Assembly (NCBI RefSeq): GCF_029867415.1
Contig: NC_081186.1
Location: 23,067,915-23,131,914 of the forward strand
DNA from: Vicia villosa
Lineage: Eukaryota; Streptophyta; Magnoliopsida; Fabales; Fabaceae
Direction: 5' to 3'
Length of the DNA stretch: 64,000 nucleotides
The translations under genes and the position numbers were made by a program. The notes below the pieces were generated by a model. The model was not told where the DNA came from. It was given only the letters and a program-made list of their open reading frames with translations, and made no database searches. Below, in pieces: positions 1 to 9,650 of the stretch; the first letter of the stretch is position 1; each line of letters opens with the position of its first letter.

Positions 1-1922
1 GGTCTTGGAACATAGACCTTCTTCCCGTCATGTGTCGCGAGCACCCAGAGTCCAGGTACCATGACATTTTGTGCTTTGTCCTCTTTGCAGCTAAGGATAT
101 CTGCAACAGAAATTATCTTCTCCTTAGGTACCCACAATTTCTTGGGTCCTTTCTTGTTAGTCTTTCTCAAGTTCTGATTGAACTTGGGTTTAGCATAATA
201 GTTAACAGGAGGAACAACATGATATTCTTTAGGTTTGACAGCATGATATTTATTAGGTTGTGTCACATGCTTCTTGGTGTGTACAGTGTTAAAACTCTGT
301 GCATGTGAAGTGAGCCTAATATCATGTGCATGGCCATATTTGAACTGATCATACAATGGCTTGTATGTGATTTTCAAATCATCAACAGGTTCAAATTTAT
401 GTGAGGTATCACCCTCATAGCCAAAACCAAACCTTCTGTTTCCAGAGACACCATATATCATAGAAGCAAGATGACTTTTGCCAATACTTCTAGATAGGAA
501 CTTTCTGAAGCTCGAGTCATATTCTTTCAGAATATGATTGAGACTAGGAATGGATTTTTCTGATTCAGAAGGAGATCCACTATCTTTGAATAATTTTAAA
601 ACTTTTTCCTTCAGTTCAGAATTTTCCACTTCCAGCTTCTTAGTTTCAAATTCAAATTGCTTTTTCAGCTTTTTGTATTTGATACTAAGATGAGCCTTGA
701 GTTCCAGAAGTTCAGTTAAGCTGGAAACTAACTCTTCCCTAGATAGTTCAGAAAATACCTCTTCAGAATCTGATTCTGATGTAGATTCTGATCCATCATC
801 CACTGTAGCCATCAATGCAAAGTTGGCTTGCTCTCCTTCAGAGTCTGATTCTGATTCTGATTCAGAATCGTCCCATGTTGTCATAAGACCTTTCTTCTTA
901 TGAAACTTCTTCTTGGAATTCTCCTTCTGAAGTTTTGGACATTCATTCTTGAAGTGTCCAGGCTCATTGCACTCATAGCAGACGACCTTCTTCTTGTCAG
1001 ATCTTCTGCCACCAGAAGATTCTCCTCGTTCAAACTTCTTTGAACTCCTGAAGCTTTTGAACTTCCTTTGTTTGCTCTTCCAGAGTTGGTTTACCCTTCT
1101 GGAGATCATGGACAGTTCATCTTCTTCTTCTGATTCTGATTCTTCAGAATCTACTTCTTCAGCCTGAAAAGCGTTAGTGCATTTTTTAATATTAGATTTT
1201 AATGCAATATACTTACCTTTCTTCTGAGGCTCATTGGCATCCAGCTCTATCTCATGGCTTCTCAAGGCACTGATTAGCTCTTCCAAAGAAACTTCATTCA
1301 GATTCTTTACAATCTTGAATGCAGTCACCATTGGACCCCATCTTCTGGGTAAGCTTCTGATGATCTTCTTTACATGATCAGCCTTGGTGTAGCCTTTGTC
1401 CAGAACTCTTAATCCAGCAGTTAGCGTTTGAAATCTTGAGAACATCTTCTCAATATCTTCATCGTCCTCCATCTTGAAGGCTTCATATTTCTGGATTAGA
1501 GCAAGAACTTTGGTCTCCTTGACTTGAGCATTTCCTTCATGGGTCATTTTCAATGACTCATATATATCATGGGCAGTTTCCCTGTTAGATATCTTCTCAT
1601 ACTCAGCATGAGTTATAGCATTCAGCAAAACAGTCCTACATTTATGATGATTTTTGAAAAGCTTCTTTTGATCATCATTCATTTCTTGTCTTGTAAGCCT
1701 TACGCCAGTAGCGTTCACTGGATGTTTGTAACCATCCACCAGAAGATCCCATAAGTCACAGTCTAGACCAAGGAAGTAACTTTCAAGTTTATCTTTCCAG
1801 TATTCAAAGTTTTCACCATCAAATACTGGTGGTCTAGTATAACCATTGTTACCATTTCCATTGTATTGCTCAGCAGAGCCAGATGTAGATGTAGATGTGT
1901 TTGTTGGAATTTCACCAGCCAT
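1..1922 (-). CDS. Ty1/copia gag (partial; runs off left edge)
   Basis: Read on the minus strand from the ATG at 1922, the frame stays open for 640 codons to the window edge. Residues from about 25 contain the PPVFDGENFEYWK motif of copia UBN2-type gag, which forms the virus-like particle and binds element RNA. A CCHC zinc knuckle (CYECNEPGHFKNEC, about residues 315-328) follows a Lys/Arg-rich stretch. After it come Ser/Asp/Glu-rich acidic repeats, then a charged coiled-coil-like segment (about residues 400-445). At the left edge the protease motif WYLDSGCSRHMTG is readable at about 61-20, but in the +1 frame relative to gag. That frame is open only below a stop at 113-115. So gag and pol are out of register in this copy. 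The ATG was chosen because it opens the family-typical MAGEIPTNTST start and lies 73 nt past the PBS. Family assignment is SIRE-like by resemblance. Confidence 0.88.
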   Translation of the reverse strand, partial: MAGEIPTNTSTSTSGSAEQYNGNGNNGYTRPPVFDGENFEYWKDKLESYFLGLDCDLWDLLVDGYKHPVNATGVRLTRQEMNDDQKKLFKNHHKCRTVLLNAITHAEYEKISNRETAHDIYESLKMTHEGNAQVKETKVLALIQKYEAFKMEDDEDIEKMFSRFQTLTAGLRVLDKGYTKADHVKKIIRSLPRRWGPMVTAFKIVKNLNEVSLEELISALRSHEIELDANEPQKKGKYIALKSNIKKCTNAFQAEEVDSEESESEEEDELSMISRRVNQLWKSKQRKFKSFRSSKKFERGESSGGRRSDKKKVVCYECNEPGHFKNECPKLQKENSKKKFHKKKGLMTTWDDSESESESDSEGEQANFALMATVDDGSESTSESDSEEVFSELSREELVSSLTELLELKAHLSIKYKKLKKQFEFETKKLEVENSELKEKVLKLFKDSGSPSESEKSIPSLNHILKEYDSSFRKFLSRSIGKSHLASMIYGVSGNRRFGFGYEGDTSHKFEPVDDLKITYKPLYDQFKYGHAHDIRLTSHAQSFNTVHTKKHVTQPNKYHAVKPKEYHVVPPVNYYAKPKFNQNLRKTNKKGPKKLWVPKEKIISVADILSCKEDKAQNVMVPGLWVLATHDGKKVYVPR

Positions 1923-1994
1923 CTTTTACTGAAGCGTTTTTCTCTTCCTGAATCTTTTCTAAACACGGTTAAGTGCTTGCACCTTAGAACCGGC

Positions 1995-2006
1995 GCTCTG
2001 ATGCCA
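1995..2006 (-). other. copia primer-binding site (initiator Met tRNA type)
   Basis: The minus strand reads TGGCATCAGAGC, one base from the usual plant copia PBS TGGTATCAGAGC. It begins 3 nt after the LTR terminal CA and lies upstream of the gag ATG, which fixes the element's orientation. Confidence 0.85.
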
Positions 2007-2008
2007 AT

Positions 2009-3150
2009 TGAAGAATAGAAAAACACTTAGAAAGGGGGGGGGGGGGGTTTGAATAAGTGTAGCTTTAAAACTTGTAAGATAAAAACAATTTGCACAAAGA
2101 TTTTTATCCTGGTTCGTTGTTAACTAAACTACTCCAGTCCACCCCCTTGGAGTGATTTACCTCACCTGAGGATTTAATCCACTTATCACACTTGATTACA
2201 ATGGTTTTCCACTTAGCCAACTGCTAAGTCTTCTAGAGTATCCTGATCACAACCTGATCACTCTAGGAACAAACTGCTTAGACAACTTCTAAGACTTGCT
2301 AGAGTATACTGATCAACAACCTGATCACTCTAGAACTTACAAATTAATGTAAACAAATTCTTTTAAGAGTTACAATGCTTCTTATAAAGCTATTATCACA
2401 ACTGTGATTTTCTCTTAAGTTTAAGCTTAAATCTCACTAAGATATTACAACAGCAATGTAGTGAGCTTGATGATGAAGTTTGAGAGCTTTTGAATTTGAA
2501 CAGCGTTTGTGCAAGTTGGTTCAAAGTTCGTAACGTAGCTTCTCATCAGAACTTCATATTTATAGGCGTTTGAGAAGATGACCGTTGGGAGCATTTAATG
2601 CTTCGCGTATTCCGTACAGCATTGCATTTAATGTTTCACTCTTTTGTCAACTACCTCGAGCCTTGTTTCCGCTGTGTCTACTGACGTTGCCTTTAATAGC
2701 TTCTAACGTTCCTTTTGTCAGTCAGCGTAGCCTGCCAGTCTAGTACTTGCTTCTGATCTGATGTTTGTGTAAACAACGTTTGAATGTCATCAGAGTCAAA
2801 CAGCTTGGTGCAGAGCATCTTCTTGTCTTCTGACCTTGAAGTGCTTCTGAGCGTGATACCATGAGAACTTCAGTGCTTCTACTTCTGAACTCAAGTTCTT
2901 CTGATGCTTCCATAGACCCATGTTCTGATTCTGCTTGACCATCTTCTGATGTCTTGCCAGACCATGTTCTGATGTTGCATGCTGAACCTTCTGAGTCAGT
3001 GCTTCTTGCGCTGATTTTGTGCATACTCTTTATATAATTCCTGAAATGGAAATTGCATAGAATTAGAGTACCACATTATCTCAAACAAAATTCATATACT
3101 TGTTATCATCAAAACTAAGAATATTGATCAGAACAAATCTTGTTCTAACA
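2009..3150 (-). mobile_element. 5' LTR of the left-edge copia element
   Basis: On the minus strand the LTR begins TGTTAGAACA at 3150 and ends ...TTCTTCA at 2009, followed by the PBS (about 1142 bp). A diverged plus-strand copy of the same LTR starts at 62907. It contains a TATA box (2557-2564), repeated TTCTGA/CAGAA-rich tracts near its start, and a pure G run at about 2034-2047. The 5 bp outside the LTR are GGAAT; the matching target duplication would lie off the window. Confidence 0.88.
2557..2564 (-). promoter_or_regulatory. TATA box of the copia LTR
   Basis: TATAAATA on the minus strand, conserved at the equivalent position in the right-edge LTR copy (63488-63495). Genomic RNA would start roughly 30 nt downstream; that start site is inferred. 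Confidence 0.6.
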
Positions 3151-3660
3151 GGAATATGCTTGAGTATAAATAAAAAATCCATTTTATTGTTGTTACAAGT
3201 AATCACTTGTGGGGGTATGGATTACCAGGGTGGAGGAAGTTGATTATAAAGAATGAAACAATTAATGGAATTTCACTTACAAGTCTGAAATAACAATGCT
3301 GATAATTCGATATTTGTGACTAATGATGTTACACAACCCAGAGGATTCAAGATACGATTTGGCTCAAAAAAACAAAAGAGACGTATGAGTTGGGTTGAGA
3401 TAATGCAGAATAGAAAGAAAAATATACAGCCTAGAAAACAACTACAATGTCAAATATCTCAGGTATATATGTTGACATATAGATCATTGGTTTAAATTTT
3501 ATATGTATAGTCACTTAATTTAATAATAAATAATTATTTTAGAATAAAGAGGCAACAAGTCATCTTTCACAGGCAATATCATGTTCGACACCTCCAACTT
3601 ACGAACCCCCTCAAACGTAAGATGGTCAACTTAGTTTTACAACACATTTAATGGTAATTT
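3151..3660 (+). other. unassigned stretch with a possible exon pair
   Basis: No element ends are visible. A basic open stretch at about 3320-3465 (containing GSKKQKRRMSWVEIMQNRKK) is followed by a GTATAT donor-like site, a short AT-rich gap, a TTATTTTAG acceptor-like site near 3541, and a second open stretch ending in TAA near 3620. This could be a decayed two-exon gene fragment, but the protein is not recognised. Confidence 0.2.
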
Positions 3661-3689
3661 TACATGTCTCGACTACGAATATGATTGAA

Positions 3690-4275
3690 TTTATCTTGCA
3701 TAATTTTGTCGAATTCGATTGCATAACTTTGTCGAATTCAGCTGCATAATTTTGTCGAATTAGGTTGTATAACTTTGTTGAATTCAACTGCATAATTTTG
3801 TCGAATTTTGTTGCATAACTTTGCTAAAATGAGTTGAATTTGACAGCACAATTTTGTCAAATTCGGTTGCATAATTGTGTTGCATTTTTTTGTCGAATGC
3901 GGCTGCATAATTTTGTCGAATTCGGATGCATAACTTTGTTAAATTGGATTGAATTTGGCTGCATAATTTTGTCAAATTCGGCTGCATAATTTTGTCTAAT
4001 TCTACTGCATAACTTTGTTAAATCAGGCTGAATTTGACAACATAATTTTGTCGAATTCGGCTGCATAAACTTTGTTGATTTCAGATGCATAACTTTGTTA
4101 AATAGGACTAAATTTGACAGAACAATTTTGTCGAATTCGGCTGCGTAATTTTATCGATTTTTGATGCATAACTTTATTAAATTGGATTGAATTTAGCTGC
4201 ATAATTTTATCGAATTCGAATGGATAATTTTGTCGAACTCGGTTGCATAACTTTGTTAAATTGAGCTGAAATTGA
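3690..4275. repeat. GAATTC-rich minisatellite
   Basis: About 24 copies of a 23-26 bp unit of the form TGCATAATTTTGTCGAATTCGG, alternating with TGCATAACTTTGTT variants. Every few units a longer spacer containing TTGAATTTGACAG occurs, giving a higher-order period of roughly 100-130 bp. Low-complexity minus-strand frames rich in Asn, Gln and Lys across it are repeat artefacts. Confidence 0.85.
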
Positions 4276-4603
4276 TAGTACAATTGGCTTATGATATTGA
4301 TTAGTTTATATTATTATGTAGACACCTTTCAATGATTCAAACATTGCAATATTAAATTAAATGATTCAACAATTATCTCAAGAAAAATGAGTTGTTTGAC
4401 AATAATATTATACTTTTTGGTACTGATAGTATTTTGAGATTATTGTGTATTCTAGTTTTTTAAAGTAGTAAAGTTCAATCAAATTAACTAGAAACATAAC
4501 ATTTGAAGAACAAGTTGTTGGAGTTGGTTAAAAATATACATGTTAAAAAAGTCCAACATCGCTTAGTTTTATAATGGCAGAGGGAGTAAATGGTTATATA
4601 TAT
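4276..4603. other. AT-rich spacer, nothing recognised
   Basis: No coding or repeat structure beyond AT-richness. It lies between the minisatellite and a copia gag fragment whose downstream part has been deleted here. Confidence 0.5.
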
Positions 4604-4807
4604 GAGTCCAGGTTTCATGTATTCAGACTCATCATCAACTATGATTGTAGGAGGGGACCGTCCATTGATGACAACTTTATAGGTTTCATTATCCATATAC
4701 TGGAGAAAAGCCATCATGCGAGCCTTTAAATAGTCATAATTAGTACCATCAATAATTGGTGGACGATTAATAGATCCTCCTTCCTTGGCATTGTCCATCA
4801 TAAACAA
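4604..4807 (-). pseudogene. N-terminal copia gag fragment
   Basis: The minus-strand reading contains EGGSINRPPIIDGTNYDY followed by LKARMMAFLQ, the N-terminal gag signature of plant copia elements (RPPxxDGxNYxYWK...MxAFL). The usual Trp after NYDY is Leu. Similarity stops after about 65 residues (...EYMKPGL), and no zinc knuckle, protease or RT follows, so the element was deleted beyond this point. It is preceded on its own strand by a PBS-like site (about 4853-4864) and an LTR-like sequence, giving a coherent 5' end of a decayed element. The N-terminus resembles the young copia ORF at 29468 more than the left-edge gag. Confidence 0.75.
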
Positions 4808-4867
4808 AAAATATTATATACCTTGGAATACATCCAACCAGAATAGGGTGTCTGCTTTAATGCCAAT

Positions 4868-5435
4868 TGAAATTTAGTTTAATAATTAACAACATGTCTC
4901 ACATCATGTCGAAATAATGTGTGAAACAAGTTGATTTTAATTAAATGATTAACAATTAATCATATAATAAATAAAAGAACATGAGGAATTTATAACCCAA
5001 ATTGGTGCAATTATCACCTACATTTAGAGGGTTGCAATCCAATAGAAAGAAAATTCACTAATTATAAGTAGTCAATAGTACACGATAGTCTCATATGAAT
5101 TCTCCCAGTTCCGTACTCATTTTTTAATACTACTCACGAACTTCACCTCAGACTGCCCCTAAATATGAGACCTTTCACTTTCACTCAAACACTCTTCCAA
5201 ATATTTGTAAGAGTCAATATTTAAGACGTGAGAAATTTCACGAGTACTTACCAAAATCTCCATCTCTCCTAAGTAGAAAAGAACGATAACGACACAGTTT
5301 CACACAAGTAAAACACACTATCATACTCAAATTGATAAAGTGTAAAACGACGTGATTATTCTCTCTTGACCGTGTCTTCCATAAGGTGAATGATCTCTTT
5401 ATATAGTGATGATGATCCAGCCAAAAAATTCAACA
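4868..5435 (-). mobile_element. probable decayed copia 5' LTR
   Basis: On the minus strand it starts TGTTGAATTTTTTGG near 5435, carries a CTATATAAAG TATA motif near 5400, and ends TTTCA just before ATTGGCATTAAAGC, a degenerate version of the copia PBS. The size would be about 568 bp. The left boundary is set by TG...CA ends and PBS distance only; no second LTR is present. Confidence 0.5.
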
Positions 5436-6190
5436 AGGTAAATACAAAATCAAACCAAATTCAACCTTTTGCGGTGAAAAAAAATTATTTTGAGTGAATT
5501 GATTATGTAAAATTGATTTTGGATAAAAGTGAGTTAAAGGTAAAGTGATTTAGGTTTGGAGAAATTTTTGCAAAAGTGAGTTGAATAATAAATTCTAGTG
5601 TAAAATTCACGTTTAAGAATCACGTTTGATCAAAAGCTACAAATCCTAACTTCAAGTAGAATCAATTCTGGAAAGCATAATCAATTCTGCTCAAGATCAA
5701 CCAAACACGTCAAAATCAATTCTAGACGTCTAGAATCAATTCTAAACGTCTCAAATGTGAAACCAAACATAGACTAAGCCGATTATAATAATTAAATTTT
5801 TTCAACCAAAATTTTTTCAAAACATATTAGTAGAATCTTGAGCAAAATAGATCTTTCTAAAATAAGTCTTTATGTTTTGAAATAAATCGAGACAAAATAA
5901 ATTTATTTTAAAAGGGCGACAAACAAAAACCATGTGTCAATAACATTTGAGACAATTTTCTTAAAATTTTGCCTATAAAAAATAAGTCACCCTAAATATA
6001 ACAACACTGATTTCTATTGCCTTTACTTATTTACATACTTTATAATACTTTTGTATATGCCTTTGTTGATGAATACTCTATTTTTTTTAGTAATATGTAA
6101 GATATGCGAATTTTTTAATGAAAAATGATAATGCTTTTCTCTTCTAATGTATATATTTTGTAGCATTTTTAGGTGCGCGGGTAGATCTTA
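5436..6190. other. intergenic stretch with a MITE-like segment
   Basis: At 5490-5775 there are repeated AATCAATTCTAGAC/AATCAATTCTGG motifs and short AAACCAAACA/GTTTGG words at the edges, typical of degraded plant MITEs. Clear terminal inverted repeats could not be defined. The remainder is AT-rich with no gene signal. Confidence 0.3.
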
Positions 6191-6560
6191 TTGAATTGTT
6201 ATTAACACACATATGTTTTAAAAAATTGGGTTGAATGCCTTATACCCCATCCATATGAGCGTGTTTCCCATCCCTTACAAAATGTAGATTCCATCTCTAA
6301 AGACCCTATTGTTACTATTACACTGACTGTGCAAGGTTCATTTAAATTCATATGAAAGTATTTCAAAAAATTGCTCCCACAAGGATTCAAACTCAGCAAC
6401 CTTCCCTCATATACCAAACAACCAAAAACCGCACCATATGTGTTCTTGTTGAAATTGTTTAATTCAAAATTGATTAATAACAAAATCATTTAATCATCTT
6501 CTTCAATCATTATTTTCTCTACCATAACATTCATAACACCTTCTCGGTGTGCTCTCCAGC

Positions 6561-6700
6561 TTAATCATCAATTCCATTTGCTCCTTCATCATCCTGCTCC
6601 AGCTTAATCTTAGCAGCTTCATTTAGAGCGCTCATATACAAACGACCCCCATGTCATCTTGGCCCAATGCTTATTTGTCATAATGATCTTCCTCTTCCTG
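6561..6700 (-). pseudogene. exon-like fragment (left part of captured gene)
   Basis: On the minus strand an acceptor-like TGCAG lies near 6700. It is followed by a basic stretch (RKRKIIMTNKHWAKMTWGSF) and, in another frame, an intact short frame from the ATG at 6635 to the TAA at 6561 (MSALNEAAKIKLEQDDEGAN plus four residues). The composition is gene-like against the surrounding AT-rich DNA. The source gene is not recognised. Confidence 0.3.
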
Positions 6701-6855
6701 CACATAACCATTCAGTCAAAGTTCCAAACTTTAAGAAGTAAAAACTCATAAAAAAACGTCAATAAATTGAGTGAAACTGGTTCCATTAGAATTTGGAAAA
6801 ACAAACCTAATTCTCTTATTTCAACACTAGTCAATTTCTGTCACAGTAAATTAAA

Positions 6856-7148
6856 GGGTTAATAGTCATTCACCCCCTGCCATATAGGCGAGTTTTGATT
6901 TTCCCCCCTTTAAAAAAAAAGTTTTGGATTACCCCCCTATAATTTTCGGGCACCCCCCTAAGCGTGTAAAAACCAGGGGGGTAAATCAAAAAAATATATT
7001 TTACAGGGGGTAATTTTTCCTCTTAAGGGAAAAAGACTTAGAATTTTAAAAATTTTAAAATTATAGGGGGGGTAATCCAAAACTTTTTTTTAAAAGGGGG
7101 AAAATCAAAACTCGCCTATATGGCAGAGGGGTGAATGACTATTAACCC
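6856..7148. mobile_element. Mutator-type MITE with 9-bp target duplication
   Basis: A 293-bp element with long terminal inverted repeats: GGGTTAATAGTCATTCACCC at the left and its complement ending ATTAACCC at the right, continuing inward through GGCGAGTTTTGATTTTCCCCC. It is flanked by the perfect 9-bp direct repeat TAAATTAAA (6847-6855 and 7149-7157), the target-site length typical of Mutator-like elements. It has no coding capacity and is nested in the inverted-repeat element. Confidence 0.9.
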
Positions 7149-7287
7149 TAAATTAAATTTAGGTTTTCTAATTGACAGAACAACTTGGCTAAATTCAAAT
7201 CAAATAACAGAAAAATCAAAAGGAATGGTAAATTGGTACCTAAAAATCGAGGGTGCAATCGAGACCGATACCAGATTTAACCTTCCA

Positions 7288-7476
7288 CTATTCATCGTCG
7301 TAATCGGGCGGCTTAGATGGGGCAACTTTTTTGTCTTTGTCGAGGTTATTGTCAAGCTCAGGTTCGAGTGGGGAAGAAGAAGAAGAAGAAGGGTAGGGTT
7401 TGGGTTGGGAATCGGGTTTGGGTTTGTTGTTGATTTCGTCTTCAGAGAGAGACCAAAGAGAAGCGGAAGAAGATGA
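7288..7476 (-). pseudogene. captured N-terminal exon-like fragment
   Basis: A minus-strand frame of 62 codons with strongly coding-like composition: SSSASLWSLSEDEINNKPKP, a Pro/Ser-rich run, then acidic/basic LEPELDNNLDKDKKVAPSKP and PPDYDDE, ending in TAG at 7290-7288. A stop precedes it and no ATG is present, so the original start was lost where the inverted arm begins. It resembles the N-terminus of a small plant protein, but the family was not recognised. With the fragment at 6561-6700 it may represent two exons of one captured gene. Confidence 0.4.
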
Positions 7477-7533
7477 TTAAATGATTTTGTTATTAATGGA
7501 TTTGAAATTAATCAATTGCAACGAAAACATAGA

Positions 7534-7587
7534 TGGTGCAGTGGTTGGGTGTTTGGTTTAAGAGGAAAGGTTGCTGGGTTCGAATCC
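7534..7587 (+). other. tRNA-like A-box/B-box module in inverted arm
   Basis: TGGTGCAGTGG (7534-7544) resembles a Pol III A box, and GGTTCGAATCC (7577-7587) matches the B-box consensus exactly, 43 nt apart. No full cloverleaf is evident, so this is a tRNA-derived (SINE-like) module rather than a tRNA gene. Confidence 0.45.
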
Positions 7588-7622
7588 TTATATGAGCAAT
7601 TATGATAGGGGGATATAAGACA

Positions 7623-7700
7623 TTTAACCCTAAAAAATTTAAGTATTTTACATTGATTATGATTTAACCCTAAAAAATTTAAGTATTTTACATTGATTAT
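7623..7700 (+). repeat. tandem duplication of ~39 bp
   Basis: The segment TTTAACCCTAAAAAATTTAA...TTGATTATG occurs twice in direct succession, essentially without change. Confidence 0.8.
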
Positions 7701-8265
7701 GTTTTTTATAAAAAAAAATATAAAAATCTAATAGTTTGTGTTTTATGAAAAAAAAAATTAAAATAATATAAATAAATTAAGAGTAAAATATAAAAAAAAA
7801 ATTGTAACATGTATACTTTTAGATGATAGATGTTATACCAAAATTTAAGATAATGAAAATAACATTTAACATCACATTGAGAGCTAAATTTTATGGGCAT
7901 GATTATATTTACATATCTAAAAGTCAAACAAAAACTTATTGAAATATCCTTTAAAATAGAATAAACTAGAGAGGAACAAATGGATTTAATACTTAAAAAA
8001 AATACTTATAACATTCATCTTGTAATTCTCTATCTCCAACAAAGCTTTTTTACTTGAAAAAAATATACCAAGAATTAACAAAAAGTAATGAGAATGATAG
8101 AGAATAAGATGAGAAAAATAGAAAATGAAAAATGTTTACAATAAGGTTAATGGGGTCACATAAAACGTGAGGGTGAGTAGGGTTAGCGGGAGTTACATAA
8201 AAGACGAGGTTATTTTGTAGACAACATTTCAATTCATTCCATAATACTCTTAGGTATTTGATGAA
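7701..8265. other. AT-rich spacer
   Basis: No coding sequence, terminal repeats or RNA genes are evident. Long A and T runs create spurious Phe/Tyr/Leu-rich minus-strand frames. Confidence 0.5.
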
Positions 8266-8267
8266 AT

Positions 8268-8476
8268 TTTATTTTTATCCACGTTTTCAGAGGTGTATCT
8301 CCGGAAATACTTTTTTTATTATTAACGTTGAATTATTATGTAGATGTATCTATGAAACCGTTTAAACAAAATTAAATAAAAGGTTCCGTAAATGCACCTA
8401 CGAAACAAATCAACGTTAAATAAAAAAGTACTTCCGAAGATACACCTCTGAAAGCAGGGATATTTTTGAAAACACA
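8268..8476. mobile_element. foldback MITE
   Basis: About 210 bp almost entirely palindromic. The left arm ...TTTTCAGAGGTGTATCTCCGG continues to AACGTTGA, and the right arm TCAACGTT... continues to GATACACCTCTGAAAGC, as its imperfect complement. It would form a long hairpin. Exact ends and target duplication are uncertain. Confidence 0.7.
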
Positions 8477-8650
8477 CGTGGTGCGTAAGAAGCCCCAAAG
8501 AGTAGGATGAGAGATTGTCTTTTTTTAATCATTTTATTGTTATTTATTTAATATAAGAATATAATTAAAATATATTGATGGTGTGAGGATTTTTTAGAAT
8601 CACAACCGATAAAAATATTTTGACTTTTATTTTAACTTCTTTTAAAATAA

Positions 8651-8678
8651 CTAGTAACAAACCCGTGCGTTCGCACGG
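8651..8678 (-). other. Helitron 3' terminus: hairpin plus CTAG
   Basis: Inverted stems CCGTGCG (8663-8669) and CGCACGG (8672-8678) lie next to the terminal CTAG (8651-8654). The same terminus recurs at 10410-10438 and, degraded, at 9164-9196. Confidence 0.75.
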
Positions 8679-8899
8679 ATTCTGGAACGGGACGCGCATT
8701 TGTTTCAGATGTACTTTTAATAGAAAAATATCTGGTTATCCGTAAAAAGTAAATAATTGAATGTATAATTAATAAAAAAATATTTTGATCAGTAACTTCG
8801 TGTCCCGTTAATAATTAATATTTTGATCAATAATTAATCAATATAATAATAATTGATCAATAATTAATATTTTGATCAATAATTAATCAATATAACTTG

Positions 8900-9090
8900 T
8901 CATTAATAATATATTTCCTCTGTCTCAAAATAATTGTCAATTTAGCGTGTGTTTGTTTTTTCATCTAAGCAAACGCCACCGCACGTCCAAGCTAATGCTA
9001 CAATTTGTAGCTTCTAAATATTGCGGTGGATTAGACAGCTAGACGAGAAAATTGGAATGGAAACGCCAAACCAAACATATATTTAGATTA
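8900..9090. repeat. degraded MITE-like fragment
   Basis: CCTCTGTCTCAAAATAATTGTCA at 8915-8940 resembles the common Stowaway-type terminal motif of plants. AGCGTGTGTTTGTTTTTTCA near 8944 is loosely inverted against AACGCCAAACCAAACATATA near 9062. Ends are unclear. Confidence 0.3.
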
Positions 9091-9163
9091 ATATTAATAA
9101 TAAATGGATAGTATTTGGTGTCAAACCTTAGTGTCAATTGATTCATTCCTTTTAAAAAAAATA

Positions 9164-9196
9164 CTATTAACAAACTCATGCGTTCGCACGGATTCT
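9164..9196 (-). other. second, degenerate Helitron 3' terminus
   Basis: CTATTAACAAACTCATGCGTTCGCACGG-type sequence matches the 8651 terminus with CTAG changed to CTAT and one stem mismatch. The flank (CTTTTAAAAAAAATA) also resembles the flank at 8640. This suggests an internal duplicate of the 3' end within element A. Confidence 0.6.
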
Positions 9197-9236
9197 GATA
9201 TGGGATGCACATTTGTTTCAAATGTATATTTTTTAA

Positions 9237-9650
9237 TAGAAAAATGTCTGGTACCCGTGAAAAAATAATAATTGAATGTATATAAAATATCTGGTACCCG
9301 TGAAAAAATAATAATTTAATGTTTAGAAAAATGTCTGGTACCCGCGAAAAAATAATAATTGAATGTATAGAAAAATGTCTGGTACCCGAAAAAAATAATA
9401 ATTGAATGTTTAGAAAATTGTCTGGTATCCGTGAAAAAATAATAATTGAATATATATAAAAATGTCTTGTACCCGTGAAAAAATAATAATTGAATGTTTA
9501 TAAAAATGCCTGGTACCCGTGAAAAAAATTGAATATATAAAAAAATGTCTGGTACCCGTGAAAAAATAATAATTGAATATATAGAAAAATGTTCGGTACC
9601 CTTGAAAAATAATAATTTAACGTGTAGAAAAATGTCTCGTACCCTTAAAA
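9237..9650 (-). repeat. ~42-bp minisatellite in Helitron A
   Basis: About nine to ten tandem units of the form AAAAATGTCTGGTACCCGTG followed by AAAAAATAATAATTGAATGT, with small length changes. The minus-strand frame across it is repetitive (Phe/Tyr/Ser-rich) and is not a gene. Confidence 0.85.

Larger units (their letters stand above)
6365..7612. mobile_element. inverted-repeat element carrying exon-like DNA
   Basis: Two arms of about 140-150 bp (6365-6505 and 7463-7612) are imperfect reverse complements. They share, in order, AACAAAATCATTTAATCATC, an A/T-rich portion, GCACCATNTGTGTT-like sequence, and a GGTTGCTGxGTTxGAATCCTT block ending AGCAATT. Between them lie exon-like minus-strand stretches and a nested 293-bp MITE. 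The layout fits a Pack-MULE-like element with captured gene pieces. Alternatively the arms are two inverted tRNA-derived SINE copies, since each holds a B-box-like GGTTCGAATCC/GGTTTGAATCC. No target duplication could be assigned. Confidence 0.45.

Noticed and set aside
2034..2047. Poly-G run in the copia LTR as a functional motif
   Set aside because: A homopolymer run of this kind is more likely mutation or assembly noise; a length-sensitive read check would be needed.
3784..4283. Asn/Gln/Lys-rich minus-strand frames
   Set aside because: They are translations of the GAATTC-rich minisatellite, open in several overlapping frames.
6202..6489. 95-codon minus-strand frame as a host gene
   Set aside because: It runs through the inverted arm and tRNA-like module and has no recognisable domain.
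7135..7476. 113-codon plus-strand frame
   Set aside because: It is the antisense shadow of the exon-like minus-strand fragment and begins inside a MITE terminal repeat.
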